From NCBI GenBank assembly GCA_032717465.1, contig CM064671.1:55304491-55368490 (forward strand): 64,000 nt of DNA. Reading direction: 5' to 3'. Source of the DNA: Coenobita brevimanus (lineage: Eukaryota; Arthropoda; Malacostraca; Decapoda; Coenobitidae). The notes below the pieces were generated by a model that made no database searches, was not told the origin of the DNA, and saw only the letters and a list, made by a program, of their open reading frames with translations. Shown here in pieces: positions 36,031-47,528 of this stretch. The stretch's first letter is position 1, and every line of letters begins with the position of its first letter. The position numbers were made by a program, and so were the translations under genes.

Positions 36031-36276
36031 TTAAAATGTGTTAGGCAGCTGAAGCTCTACAAGGAATAAGAGTACTGAGACCGTCATTCCGACAGTGAAG
36101 AGGACGATGGGTGCCAGCAGCTGCGAGAGGGTGAGGGGCCTGAGGGTGTTGCTGGAGTCTGAATCATCCTGGTCTTCCACTACCTCACCACGTAACTCTG
36201 CCTTCCTCCTTCTTGCCTGACTCTGCCTCCGAGCCAACACCAATATATCCTCATGCCACTTGTCATACAGTCCTGC
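36031..36276 (-). CDS. Probable terminal exon of an ionotropic receptor (IR/iGluR-like)
   Basis: Reverse strand. A pyrimidine-rich tract ending CTAACTCTAG (36277-36290) makes a good 3' splice acceptor. The frame then opens with AGLYDKWHEDILVLARR, passes an acidic linker (EVVEDQDDSDSS) and enters a hydrophobic helix, LTLSQLLAPIVLFTVGMTVS. It ends VELQLPNTF and TAA at 36031. A GLYDKW-type motif, then linker, then a last transmembrane segment close to the stop is how arthropod variant ionotropic glutamate receptors (chemosensory channels) usually end. It would supply the end of the ligand-binding lobe and the last membrane segment. The start here is set by the acceptor, not by a Met. No other exon could be found; upstream sequence to 37.4 kb is TE and microsatellite. 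Family call is inference. Confidence 0.6.
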   Translation of the reverse strand, partial: AGLYDKWHEDILVLARRQSQARRRKAELRGEVVEDQDDSDSSNTLRPLTLSQLLAPIVLFTVGMTVSVLLFLVELQLPNTF

Positions 36277-36364
36277 CTAGAGTTAGAAAAAAACTTAAAT
36301 CATGCGAAACCCTTTGGAATACGTCTGTAATATTTTGGTCTAGTCGTACAATAAGAAAGTTCTA

Positions 36365-36580
36365 TCTGTCTATCTATCAGTCGATAACCAGACTCCTCAA
36401 GCTCGTGAAGGGACGGCCACAAGCAAATCGCCTTCATGTCGCTCACACACCTCTCTGTTATATACATATTCACTAGATCCCTCAACTGCATCCTCTGTCT
36501 CTCCCTCCCTCTTTCTCCTTCCACCTCACTCACATACACTCTCCTCGTCAGTCTCTCATCTCCATCCTCTCCACAGTAAA
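36365..36580 (-). mobile_element. LINE-B-related 3' fragment
   Basis: The reverse-strand frame reads [20 protein letters not shown], matching the LINE-B tail ([19 protein letters not shown] near 15530). It ends in the same GGCGATTTGCTTGTGGCC region and a GATAGATAGA-type tail. A short 5'-truncated copy. Confidence 0.8.
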
Positions 36581-36734
36581 GAAACAGAAATAGGAGTAAT
36601 TTAATATGACTACATGAAAGTGTCTGCACTAACATTTAATTAGCCAGGCTTCTACATCCTTGCCAGGCCGGGCGGCTTCGCAGATAAAGAAGTCATGCGC
36701 CGGAAAACTTACTGAAACTTACCGTGTGTGAGAG

Positions 36735-37423
<689 letters not shown>

Positions 37424-37836
37424 TGACTGAATTGGAAAACATTAGTTGGGATATTGTTGGTTTCAGCGAGTCCCACAGAAAAGAAGAAAAAGACATTCAG
37501 CTTGAAGACAGTGGCCACCTATTTTACTACAGAGGAAGACAAAATGAAAGAGTTATTGGTGTAGGATTTCTAATTAACAGAAGTCTTGCAGACAACATTG
37601 TTAAATCCAGCAGTGTATCTGACAGAGCAGCACTGGTATGCAAATAATATACCCTAAAAGTAACATGCACCAGCTTCTCAAAATAGAAACATTTTGGCAT
37701 CTCCCAGATTATGGAAGAAGAAAATACCACATATACTATAACCATGGGAGACTTCAATGCAAAAGTCGGGAAGTCGAAAAATGGATAAGCATGTATGGGA
37801 AAATTTGGAGTGGGAGAAAGGAAAGAAATAGGATAA

Positions 37837-38355
37837 ATGCTGGTAAATTTTGCTCAAATGTTTAACATGAGAATAATGAACACATTCTTTCACAAAAGAA
37901 CAGGGAAAAAGTGTACCTGGAGAGGCCCAAATGGAGAAACAAAAGATGAAATCGACTTCATTATAGCAGATAAGAATAACACAATCACAAATTTTACAGT
38001 TATCAACAAAGTAAATATAGGAAGTGACCATAGAATGGCGGGTTGCACAGCAAGACTGAATTTCATAAGTGAAAGAAAAAAGATGATTAAATATAAAGAG
38101 ATATGCCCAATAAAAATAAATGAAAACAGAGCTGCCTTTCAGTTGGAAATAAGGAACAGACTTCAGGCTCTAGGTAATGTTGAATGTGACACTGATGAGC
38201 TGAATGATAAACTAACAAAAGTGCTAAGAGAATCAGCAGAGGTAGTAGAGAAACCTAATACAACCAATGCCAAGAAGTGTTCAGAAAAGACACTCGAGCT
38301 TATGGGAAAAAAAAAAAAAAAAAAAGGAATGGAAGCAAAAACAAAGATGAAATAG
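37837..38355 (+). pseudogene. RTE-type endonuclease C-terminal part
   Basis: LVNFAQMFNMRIMNTFFHKR, TWRGPNGETKDEIDFIIADK and NIGSDHRMAGCTARL. The SDH motif is part of the AP-like endonuclease active site. The following linker ends in a poly-A/poly-Lys run at 38308-38326. The upstream part (37424-37640) is in another frame, so the protein is broken. Confidence 0.85.
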
Positions 38356-38879
38356 AACGAGCAGAATTAAATAAGCTTATCAACAAAAGACAAAGAGAAG
38401 AAAAAAGGAGAAACATGGACCAGATAAAATAAACCATCAAAACAGGAAAAAGTCTGAAACACGTCCGAAGTAAAATGGCACAAGAAAAGCAACAAAATTA
38501 CGTCACTGGAAGACAAAAACGGTGAAGTCATAAAATGCAGATAAGATGGTGAAGAGAGTTGAGGCATTTTTCAAACAACTGTATTCATCGAAGACCATAG
38601 TGCCAATAGCTAACTCTTCAGCTGACACAAGTGAATAACCTTAGGTAACACCAGACGAAGTAAATATTTCTCTTAAAAATATGAAAAGAGGGAGGGCTCG
38701 GAGAGGAGATGGAATAGTAGCAGATTTACTGTTGGATGCAAGAGTAGGAGTACTAAATAGGCTTGCTCACTTATTTACTCAATGTATAATATAGAAAAAA
38801 AAAATCCCAAAACATGGTGTAATGCAATATTTATTTTACTTTACAAAATAGGTGACTCAAAAGATCTTAGTAACTATCG

Positions 38880-38884
38880 ACCCA
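38880..38884 (+). repeat. Target-site duplication ACCCA (left)
   Basis: ACCCA directly before TGTCACGAG; the same five bases follow the 3' LTR at 46121-46125. Confidence 0.85.
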
Positions 38885-40703
38885 TGTCACGAGTCAGCGC
38901 GAATTTCTATTTAAATAAACTCGTGAAATTAAACTTTGGTGGGAAACTGTGAATTCTAATGGAATCCCAGTATGTATCACTCAGTCAACCGCCATGTATT
39001 CACCCAATCGGGAGTGTTTTTAGAACCATTTTTCACTGTTTCATAAGTGATCGTCTTTGTGCGCGACATTAGCACCTCCGCTGAGTGATTTGTTATGGGC
39101 GTGTTTCACTCATTCTAGCCGTTAGCAAGTGCGGCTCGACACTCGCCTCTCTCTCACGATTTGAACTCAGGATTTGAGCGCTGTGGAAGCAGGTTAGCAG
39201 TGTGTGTGGCAGCGTCCTTCCTCAGCCGCTGCCCAGTTCCCGCCGGTGCCGTTGTCCAGTTCCTGAATTCCCACCTAGCGTGATTTGGCGAGAGGCTCAG
39301 CGTGTGCAGCGTCCTTCCTCAGCAACGACGCCCAGTCATCCACTTAGTCCACCTTCTGACCAGTATTTCTTTTTGTTTTTCTGAGGTTTAAGAGTTTGGC
39401 TTTTGAGTGAGCGAGTGAGTGCGATCTCTTTATTTTGAATTCATTTTGAAACAAATAACGTAAATTTATCTCATTGTAATCAATAAATTAACAGTTCTTT
39501 TTCTTGAGCTTAATGTAATGTAAACTCGTGTTTTATTTCTCTACAAGCTTATTTCACTTATAGCTCCTAGTTTGCATAAACGCTTTGCATTATTCACAAC
39601 TGGTACTTAGGCCAGTCCTTTTTATTAACTTAAATCCTTTGTGCCATTTAGGAGTTAATTGCACCAGCAAGAACCTGTTTATTATTAATAGCATTATTGA
39701 TTGTCAGGGGTGGAGTCACTTTCTCCAGAGGCCAACAGTACTAACAAACAGCACGTGTGAATAATTATTCTCCGCTGTGTACTGTTGAGAAAGTTTATAA
39801 ATTCTCGTCCTCAGAGACTCAGCGAAGCTGGCATAAAGTAATCATTGCTTGATTTTCTCAAGACAATTCATTGTCCTGTTCTTAACCCGCCCCATCCCGA
39901 CCACTTTTCCACCACTGACTCCCCCCAATCCCGACCATTTTAGGAAAAAAATTTTTTTGGCTCAAACCTTCGCTTTTGGTGAGAAACATCGAAAATTCAT
40001 AGAGAAATCGCTCACCTGAGGTTTAAAATACTCATTACAGGTAGGAGAGCCTCCTTACCTTACTGGGTTTTCTATCAGGCTGGCACCAAAGAAAACGAGT
40101 TCTATGGGAGGATAACTATTTCACACCACTCATAAACGGTATTTATTTATTTACTGTTAAGAATTTATATGTAGTACAAGAGTATATTGGTTTTCAAGCA
40201 GTAATATAGGCATTATAAGCATTGTTTTACTCACTAATACCTGACCTTTTTTTGCCACATTACCTGATCATCATTTCTAACTGTTTCTTCCTCTAATGCT
40301 ATGTAAAGTTTGTCCTCCACATTGTCATTGATTGGGGAATCACTCTGGCCCTGAATTTCATACCGTGGCATGACATGGCTATACTGGCCAGGTCACTGAT
40401 AACAGGTGAATTACTGAGACAATGGCATGCAGGGGGGGGGGAGGAGGTCATGCTGGGTAAGGCATTGTCCCTGCCTGGCATCTTGTTGAGGAAGGTGTCA
40501 CATGTATACGTACCAAAAATGACTCGCGAAAATTGAAAATTGTGCAAATTAGGGACCTTGCAATTTTTTCGCGTTTATGTACGTCGATGGGATTGGCAGT
40601 GACAAAACGTGTGGACGTAAAAGAACGTCGATGGGATGCTGCGGGTTAAGTATTATTGAATAATATTCTTTAATATTGCATACTCTTTAAAAACCCCATG
40701 ACA
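38885..40703 (+). repeat. 5' LTR of element 2, carrying a piggyBac MITE
   Basis: Collinear with 45056-46120 except for the insertion at 39882-40649. Ends CCCCATGACA. The LTR pair differs by scattered substitutions. Confidence 0.9.
39882..40649 (+). mobile_element. Non-autonomous piggyBac-type element in the 5' LTR
   Basis: TTAA at 39882-39885 and 40646-40649. Left end TTAACCCGCCCCATCCCGAC, right end GCTGCGGGTTAA. The uninterrupted site is preserved in the 3' LTR (GTTCTTAAGTATTATTG near 46062-46078), which proves the boundaries and the TTAA target. Confidence 0.95.
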
Positions 40704-40704
40704 T

Positions 40705-40726
40705 TTGGCGACCCCACCAGGATATT
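40705..40726 (+). other. Primer-binding-site region of element 2
   Basis: TTTGGCGACCCCACCAGGAT follows the 5' LTR. Similar to the site in element 1 (TTTGGTGACC). Confidence 0.6.
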
Positions 40727-41021
40727 AACTCCTAGCTCTAAAGCTATTCATGAGATAATACTCACTCGCTCATACTTAGGTATTTATCATTAAAGTCTAG
40801 AGGCACTATTTTACTGGTGATTATTAATTCATTTTTATTAATTTATGTAATAGTTTTCACAGTCAGTTGTTTGTTTAATTTTCTTTCTTTACCAGTTTAA
40901 TTAGATAAAACTGGTCACCACTAACCTGTGCCTATATTCTTAATTCTCGATTATTGGCATCTTTCTCTGCAAAATTGCAGTCAGTACTGAGTCGCTAGTT
41001 CACTTAGATTGAGTTAGCATC

Positions 41022-42326
41022 ATGGCTGCCAACGTCTATGTACAGGAAGCTAGAGATATGGGGCTTAGTGACCCCCCAAAAATTCAAAACTACGTCCTCT
41101 CACGGTTTAATTACGAGCAACAACATGAGAAAGATGCTCATGAAGAACATGAGAGAGGACATGAACACGAGCGAGAACAACACGAATACGAGCAAAAACA
41201 ACGCGAACTCGAATTAGTACAAGAGCGAGAACAACACGAATACGAGCGTGAACAATGAGACAGAGAACGAGAACACGAACGTGCCGAGTGAGAAGCACAC
41301 GAAAAACATGAACTTGAAATGTTGAAGCTCAAGCGAGATTCCTTGGCTTCAGACACATCTGGTGCAGCTGGCCCAAGCTCCACGATCGCTATCCCTGCAC
41401 ATATTATGGCGACCCCACACATCAAGCTTCCTCCATACAAGGAAGGTGAGCGAATCGAGCCATACATAGCTCGTTTTGAAGACATGGCTCAACTTTACCA
41501 ACTGGTTGAGGCAGCTAAGAGGCTGCAGTTTCTTAGCTTGTTTGAGGGCCCTGCCCTCGATATTCTCCACAGAATTCGTGGAGACAATCTCACATATGAG
41601 ATGATGAAGACCGCACTCGTCAAAGCGTACGGTCTCACAGTTGGCGAGGCCAAGAGTCAGTTCATGAGGGCACGTTTACAGGAGAAAGAGACTGCCATTC
41701 AGTTTCTTGACCGGCTTACTGCTTATTTTGATGAGTGGATGGAGAAAGATGAAACTCCTTCCACACGTGAGAGGATAATCGACCTTATGCTGCGCACGCA
41801 GCTAGAAAAGTCATGGCCTACTGAACTTAGGGCTCAGCTTAAGATCTGCCAGGTAAGGGATGCCAGTCAAATGGTGAAGAAGGCTAATGCATTTTTCACT
41901 GCATACGGGTATCAAACTTGCAAGCAGCATACCTGGAACAGGAGACTTGATAAATCTGGGAAATCGTCTAAGACTGAACCCCAGCAACAAGGCCGTTCTC
42001 TGAATAATGGCCAAGGTCCAGAACCACAGAGGAAGGACCAGGAGCAAAACACTCAGAAACCTGAGTGGAAGCGGTATTACAAGTACCCTAACCAACAGCA
42101 GTATCAGCCATGCAACCAACCATCGGGACTGTGCTTTTCAGCACCAGCCCCTCGGAGGCAGGAGGCAAACACAGCCTTCATTCCTCAGCAGCAGCACAGT
42201 GGTGTCGTCCCTACCTGTATGGGTACTTCCCCACAGTTCTCTAGTCCCACAGCGATAGTGAACACTGCCACAGGAGGTCAATGCTCCATCTCCCCCGACA
42301 GTGAGTATGAACCCTCAAGTATCTAA
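41022..42326 (+). pseudogene. gag of Gmr1-like element 2
   Basis: Starts MAANVYVQEARDMGLSDPPK. A long Glu/Arg/His-rich coiled-coil segment follows (about residues 30-100), with two in-frame TGA stops at 41256 and 41289. Both sit where the local repeat pattern predicts Arg (CGA), so C-to-T decay is likely. The open part from 41319 holds a capsid-like domain: IKLPPYKEGERIEPYIARFE, LFEGPALDILHRIRGDNLTY and KAYGLTVGEAKSQFMRARL. A Gln/Pro-rich tail follows. No clear zinc knuckle was found. It overlaps the protease frame by 26 bases in the +1 frame. Confidence 0.82.
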
Positions 42327-42879
42327 TTTTCAGGGCACCATGTTTGCCGCATCATTTATACAGCCGCCTAATCAGTGGCTAGCTGCTTCCTCCACAGGCC
42401 CTCCCACAGATGACAGTGCCTTCCTTGTTCAGCCAGGGTTTGTAGGAGGCATTCCTGTGAAGGTCCTGAGAGACAATGGGTCTTTAGGTTGCTCTGTCAG
42501 GCAGAGTCTAGTTCGGCATGAGTACACAGGTCGACAGATCCAAGCTAACCTTATTGATGGATCAGTGAGATTGTTCCCTGAGGCACATATCCAGGTGGCA
42601 TCTCCATTTTACACTGGCATGACAGTCGCAGTTGTCACGTCAGAACCTTTATTTGACCTTATCATACGCAATATTCCCGGTACCAAGTATAGTTGCACCG
42701 AAGATAATGCTACTCAGACTTCAGCTGCAGTAACACGAGCCATCGCTGAGGCTCCAAATTGTGTCACCTCTGTGACCATTACATTGCCGCAAGATCTGAT
42801 GTGTAGCCAAGTTGTTGCTCAAGAACAACATTCTGACCTGACACTTGCTGCCGTGCGGAGAAACAAAAGGGTAGAGTGA
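42301..42879 (+). pseudogene. Protease and spacer of element 2
   Basis: Contains GGIPVKVLRDNGSLGCSVRQ, where DNG takes the place of the Asp-Thr/Ser-Gly of retroviral-type aspartic proteases. It continues PLFDLIIRNIPGTKYS. The spacer carries AAVTRAIAEA, comparable to the spacer after the protease in element 1, and QEQHSDLTLAAVRR, which is the lead-in to an integrase rather than to an RT. The altered catalytic triad and the stop at 42877 suggest inactivity. Confidence 0.7.
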
Positions 42880-43274
42880 TAAAGTATTCACGGGGAGGTC
42901 AAGCCAAGTTCCTTCATAAACAAGGACGGCTCTACCATGAGTCACGAACACCCCAGGGTGAGGTTCGACTGCAGTTTGTCGTTCCCACCAAGTACCGCCA
43001 AGCAGTGTTAGAATGGGGTCATTGTTCAGCCTCAGGAGGTCACCTGGGCAAAAGGAAAACCCAGGGCCGTATCCGAGCTGACTTTTTCTGGCCATGGATG
43101 GGACGAGAGATAGATAGTTTTGTGCGTTCCTGCAACATGTGTCCATGTAACACCAATCAGGGACATGTCCTTCCTGTGCTGTTTGAAGCCACACCTGTAA
43201 TCTCTGAGTCAGTTGAGGGACAGGGCAGTGGTGAAATGGGTGCAGACCTGACGTCTCACCCATTGGCCCCATAG
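42876..43274 (+). pseudogene. Integrase zinc-binding domain of element 2
   Basis: Reads KFLHKQGRLYHESRTPQGEV, LQFVVPTKYRQAVLEWGH and SASGGHLGKRKTQGRIRADF. FFWPWMGREIDSFVRSCNMC completes an H-H-C-C zinc domain (GH, GH, C-x2-C), the N-terminal integrase module. The catalytic core is absent: after TPVISES the reading is lost at 43275. It follows the protease directly, with no RT between. Confidence 0.8.
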
Positions 43275-43526
43275 GACACAGTATGTCCAGGGACTGTACG
43301 TACATGTATACCATAAGTTAAGGGGGAAGTTCAAGAACCCCGCAGAGACAGTCCGGGGCTGTGTATGAATTACCTTGTGGAACGTCTCGAGCTGTGGGCC
43401 TCTCTCAGGATTCCCGGAGAATGCACATTATCCACATGAGAGTTCACACCCACGGTGGGTGTTAAAATGTGACGTGCCCGAGATTGTATAGGGACTCTCA
43501 GCTTCCTGTCATTAATTGTAAATGTA

Positions 43527-44525
43527 GAGTTAGGTTAACCAGTAAACTGCCCGTTCTAAGAGATTTGAGGAATTCAAGAACTGACACGTTTCCTGGTTAA
43601 CCCGCCCCATCCCAACGTTTTCTGGGCAGTGGTACGCCCCAGTCCCGACATTTTTGGACCTTTTTTTTTTTTTTTGGTTCAAACATCCGCTTTTGGTGAG
43701 AAACATCGAAAATCCATAGAGAAATTGCTCACCTGAGGTTTAAAATACTCGATCCAGGTACGAATACCTCCTTACCTGACTGGGTTTTCTAACAGGCTGG
43801 CACCAAAGAAAAGTTCTATGAGAGGGTAACTATTTTATCCACTCATAAACAGTATTTATTTATTTACTTGGTACGAATTTATATGTAGTACAAGAGTATA
43901 TTGGTTTTCAAACAGTAATATAGGCATTATATGCATTGTTTCACTCACTAACTCATCACCATTCCTGACCTTTTTTTCGCACATTACCTGATCATCATTT
44001 CTGACTGTTTCTTCCTCTAATGCTATGTAAACTTTGTCCTCCACATTGTCATCGATTGGGGAATCACTCTGGCCCTGAATGTCTTTATTGGCCAGGTCAC
44101 TGGTAACAGGTGAATTGCCGAGACAATGGCGTGCAGGGGGTGGGAGAGGTTATGCAGTTTAAGGCATTGTCCCTGCTTGGCATCTTGTAGAGGAATAGAG
44201 GAAGGTGTCCCGTGTATAAGTGCCAAAAATCACTCGCGAAATCACTCGTGAAAATTGAAAATTGTGCAAATTAGGGACCTTGCAATGTTGCCGCATACAT
44301 CTCCGGGATATGAGTGCATATCATGTGAGGATGTGAATTCACGTCTCCGGGACGCGGTGGGTTAATAATGTTAGGTTAACCAGTAAACTGCCCGTTCTAA
44401 GAGATTTGAGCAATTCAAGAACTGACACATTTCCTGGTTAATAAGTTAGCTTAACCAGTAAACTACAAGGGTCCTGAGAGATTTGTAAATCCTAAGACTA
44501 TGTTTCCTGGTTAATAATGACATAA
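43527..44525 (+). repeat. Three tandem about 75-bp units, first and second separated by a piggyBac MITE
   Basis: The unit is GTTAGGTTAACCAGTAAACT...TTTCCTGGTTAATAA. Copies lie at about 43529-43600, 44370-44443 and 44446-44520; the third is more diverged. The MITE at 43597-44365 used the TTAA at the unit end. Confidence 0.85.
43597..44365 (+). mobile_element. Non-autonomous piggyBac-type element inside element 2
   Basis: TTAA at 43597-43600 and 44362-44365. Left end TTAACCCGCCCCATCCCAAC, right end GGACGCGGTGGGTTAA. Same body as the other copies. The neighbouring tandem unit (44443 region, GGTTAATAAG) gives the uninterrupted target. Confidence 0.93.
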
Positions 44526-45055
44526 GTACTGATTGCTAGGCAGAGAGAGAGAAATGACACTTTTGATGCTCCACCTCGATTCCTTTCGCAGGTGCAGCTG
44601 GTGGGTGCAGCATTGTCATGCAGATCAGCTGGTCATCCCTGTCGCATGCTGCCGCCTCTTCTCTTCTGCCTCGTCGTCAATATTTACTATAAATTTGTAT
44701 TACGTGATTTTACACTTAGGTACAGTTAAACAACAGCTGTCACACCTACACCATGTATTATATACATCACGCTACATAACAATTAGTTGTTAATGTAAAT
44801 GTAGCGAATTTTTCGCTCAGTTTGACCTGAGTACAGGATTGTTCACCGTCGTCACGGAGTTTTTCCCTCAAGCTTGCTTCTATTAACGTAAATAAGAGTT
44901 TTTTTTTCGCTCACTGGCGACTGTGACTTTCTCCTGTAGCAGGATGGGATGCACACACCACACTGTGAATCTTGTGTGACTGAGTTAGGATTTATATGTA
45001 TGTATATTGAAATTTTTTTTCCCTGAGAAAAAAAATTCATTTTGATGGGGCGTAA

Positions 45056-46120
45056 TGTCACGAGTCGGCGCGATTTTCTATAGTATTTAAATAAACTAGT
45101 GACATTAAACTTTGGTGGGAAAGCACAAATTCTAGTGGAATCCCAGTATGTATCACTCAGTCAACCGCCACGTATTCACCCGATCGGGAGTGTTTTCAGA
45201 ACCATTTTTCACTGTTTCATAAGTGATCGTCTTTGTGTGCAACATTAGCACCTCCGCTGAGTGATTTGTTATGGGTGTGTTTCGCTCATTCTAGCCGTTA
45301 CGAAGTGTGGCTCAACACTCGCCTCTCTCTCACGATTTGAAGTCAGTCAGGATTTGAGCGCCGTGGAAGCAGGTTAGCAGTGTGTGTGGCAGCGTCCTTC
45401 CTTAGCCGCCTCCCAGTTCCCGCTGCCGCCGTTGTCCGGTTCCTGAATTCCCATCTAGTGTGATTTGGCGAGAGGCTTAGCGTGTGCAGCGTCCTTCCTC
45501 AGCAACAACGCCCAGTCATCCACTTAGTCCACTCTCTGACCAGTATGTCTTTTTGTTTTTCCTAGGTTTAAGAGTTTAGCTTTTGAGTGACCGAGTGAGT
45601 GTGATCTTATTTTGAATTCATTTTGAAACATGTAATGTAAGTTTATCTCATTCTAATCAATAAATTAACAGTTCATTTTCTTGAGCTTAATGTAATGTTA
45701 ATTTGTGTTTTATTTCTCCACATGCTTATTTCACTTATAGCTCCTAGTTTGCATAAACGCTTTGCATTATTCACAACTGGTACTTAGGCCAGTCCTTTTT
45801 ATTAACTTAAATCCTTTGTGCCATCTAGGAGTTAATTGCACCAGCAAGAACCTGTTTATCATTAATAGCATTATTGATTGTCAGGGGTGGAGTCATTTTC
45901 TCCAGAGGCCAACAGTATTAATAAACAGCACGTGTGAATAATTAGTCTCTGCTGTGTACTGTTGAGAAAGTTTATAAATTCTCGTCCTTAGAGAATCGGC
46001 GAAGTAAGCTGGCATAAAGTAATCATTGCTTGATTTTCACAAGACAATTCATTGTCCTGTTCTTAAGTATTATTGAATAATATTCTTTAATACTGCATAC
46101 TCTTTAAAAACCCTGTGACA
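45056..46120 (+). repeat. 3' LTR of element 2
   Basis: Starts TGTCACGAGTCGGCGCG, ends CCTGTGACA. Preceded by GATGGGGCGTAA as a weak purine tract. Lacks the MITE present in the 5' LTR. Confidence 0.92.
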
Positions 46121-46299
46121 ACCCATTAGCTTCTTATGAGTCATTTACAAACCCTTCACTAAAGCCTTTACCGACAGAATAATAAGTTAGGAGGAAACCA
46201 ACCTCGTGAATAGCCAGGATTCTGAAGCGGGTATTTGACTACTGACCATCTACACACAGTGAATCAGCTAACTGAGAAAACTACAGAATATAATAAACA

Positions 46300-46302
<3 letters not shown>

Positions 46303-46342
<40 letters not shown>
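46303..46342. repeat. (GT)n microsatellite
   Basis: GT tract interrupting the RTE-type LINE. Confidence 0.95.
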
Positions 46343-46343
<1 letters not shown>

Positions 46344-46469
46344 TGACTCTGGGCATAGGCTTCACAGCCTTCTGTCAAGGCCCAGTAGTTCTCCTACATA
46401 CCATACACCTCTACATGTCACCACTTCGGCGCTAACACCCACCGTGCATTTTGATTACATGCTTGGGCT

Positions 46470-46650
46470 GTCTCATACAGGAACGGTGTATTGGTATTAG
46501 CGGGGGTATTTTTACGACATGTCGGCAGGTCTTCTGGTAGATCAGTAAAGTCTGATTTAACGAAATTCTAATCCTTAAACTAGTCCCTGCCCCAGAGGGG
46601 ATTTGAACCTGGGTCCGGTAGGACCACAGGCCACTTCTCTATCGATTTAT
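46470..46650 (-). mobile_element. tRNA-related SINE-like segment
   Basis: On the reverse strand GGTTCAAATCC (46599-46609), preceded by GGTCCTACCGGACCCA, resembles a tRNA B-box arm. The segment interrupts the RTE-type LINE. No full cloverleaf, A-box not certain. Confidence 0.45.
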
Positions 46651-46811
46651 TGATTACGAATAGGCTTTCGACTCAGGGGAGCACAGAGCAATTATAAAGA
46701 GAACAAGGAGTGAATGAGAACATTGTAAAACTGATCAAAAACATATATAAAGAGTGAAGTGCTACAGTTAAATTACATAATGACTCGGAAAAATTTAAGA
46801 CTGATAAGGGC

Positions 46812-47528
46812 GTGCATCAGGGAGATCCAATTTCCCCAAAATTATTTACAGCATGCCTAGAAAGTAATTTCAGGAAGCTAGACTGGGAAAAGAAAGGAGT
46901 GAACACAGATGGAGGAATGCTAAACCATTTAGGATTTACAGATGACACAGTCCTAATCTCAGAAACAGCAGAGGCATTGCAAGAGGTGTTAAATGACCTC
47001 AACAGAGAAAGACTCAAAGTAGGGCTAAAGATGAACTGGAGTAAAACTAATGTTTAATCCACATACACCAAAAGCGTTATCAGAATTAGTAAAGATATCC
47101 TTGAAAAAGTTGAGGAGTACAATTACTTCGGGCAAATACTAAAATTAACAAAAAATCATGGTAGCGAATTAAAAAGATGCATTACAGTTGTCTGGAAAGC
47201 TTTCAGTAAACACAGAGACATTATGAAAGGTAGCTTGCCAGTTTATATGAAACAAAAAGACTATAACGAATGTATAAGTCCACCTATGATGCACAGTTGT
47301 GAGACCTGGAAACTGACAAAATCAATGGAAAATAAATTAATCCGTTCTCAGAGAGCATTGGAAAGGTCAATGTTGGGAATAACTTTAAGAGACAGGAAAA
47401 GATCAACTTGGGTGAGAGAGCAGACTAAAGTCAAAGGTATTGTGGAAGTTATAAAAAAAAAAAAAATGGAGGTGAGCAGGCCATGTAGCAAGAATAACAG
47501 ATATCCGATGGAGCAAGAGGCTGCCTGA
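46812..47528 (+). pseudogene. RTE-type RT palm and C-terminus
   Basis: Reads MHQGDPISPKLFTACLESNF, HLGFTDDTVLISETAEALQE (FTDD at the catalytic pair, versus the usual FADD) and LKVGLKMNWSKTNV. After stops come SPPMMHSCETWKLTKSMENK and SQRALERSMLGITLRDRKRS. A poly-A run at 47452-47465 marks one indel. Related to the reverse-strand remnant at 33160-33990. Confidence 0.85.

Larger units (their letters stand above)
37424..38884 (+). mobile_element. RTE-type LINE, 5' part (host of the nested LTR element)
   Basis: The endonuclease starts near MTELENISWDIVGFSES. GHLFYYRGRQNERVIGVGF follows, then a frame change, and 37837-38355 reads FFHKRTGKKCTWRGPNGETK and DEIDFIIADK. Its linker runs on to KIGDSKDLSNYRP at 38845-38880. 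There it is cut by the LTR element at 38885 and resumes at 46126 (RPISLL). A piggyBac-type copy sits at its left edge. Confidence 0.85.
38885..46120 (+). mobile_element. Gmr1-like Gypsy LTR retrotransposon, element 2
   Basis: 5' LTR 38885-40703 (about 1055 bp once the MITE is discounted) and 3' LTR 45056-46120 (1065 bp), both TGTCACGAG...TGACA. Internally there are gag, an aspartic protease-like domain and the integrase zinc domain, in that order. The RT/RNase H part is absent. It is inserted in an RTE-type LINE with a 5-bp duplication. Two non-autonomous piggyBac-type copies lie inside it. Confidence 0.9.

Noticed and set aside
42721..43314. 197-aa reverse-strand frame
   Set aside because: Shadow of the protease/integrase region of the LTR element, which has recognisable domains on the forward strand.
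44533..44793. 86-aa frame in the 3' part of element 2
   Set aside because: No domain, position is between internal repeats and 3' LTR; possible remnant of an extra ORF but unsupported.
46599..46640. Possible tRNA gene on the reverse strand
   Set aside because: Only the B-box arm is convincing; no full cloverleaf or acceptor stem, so kept as a SINE-like segment.
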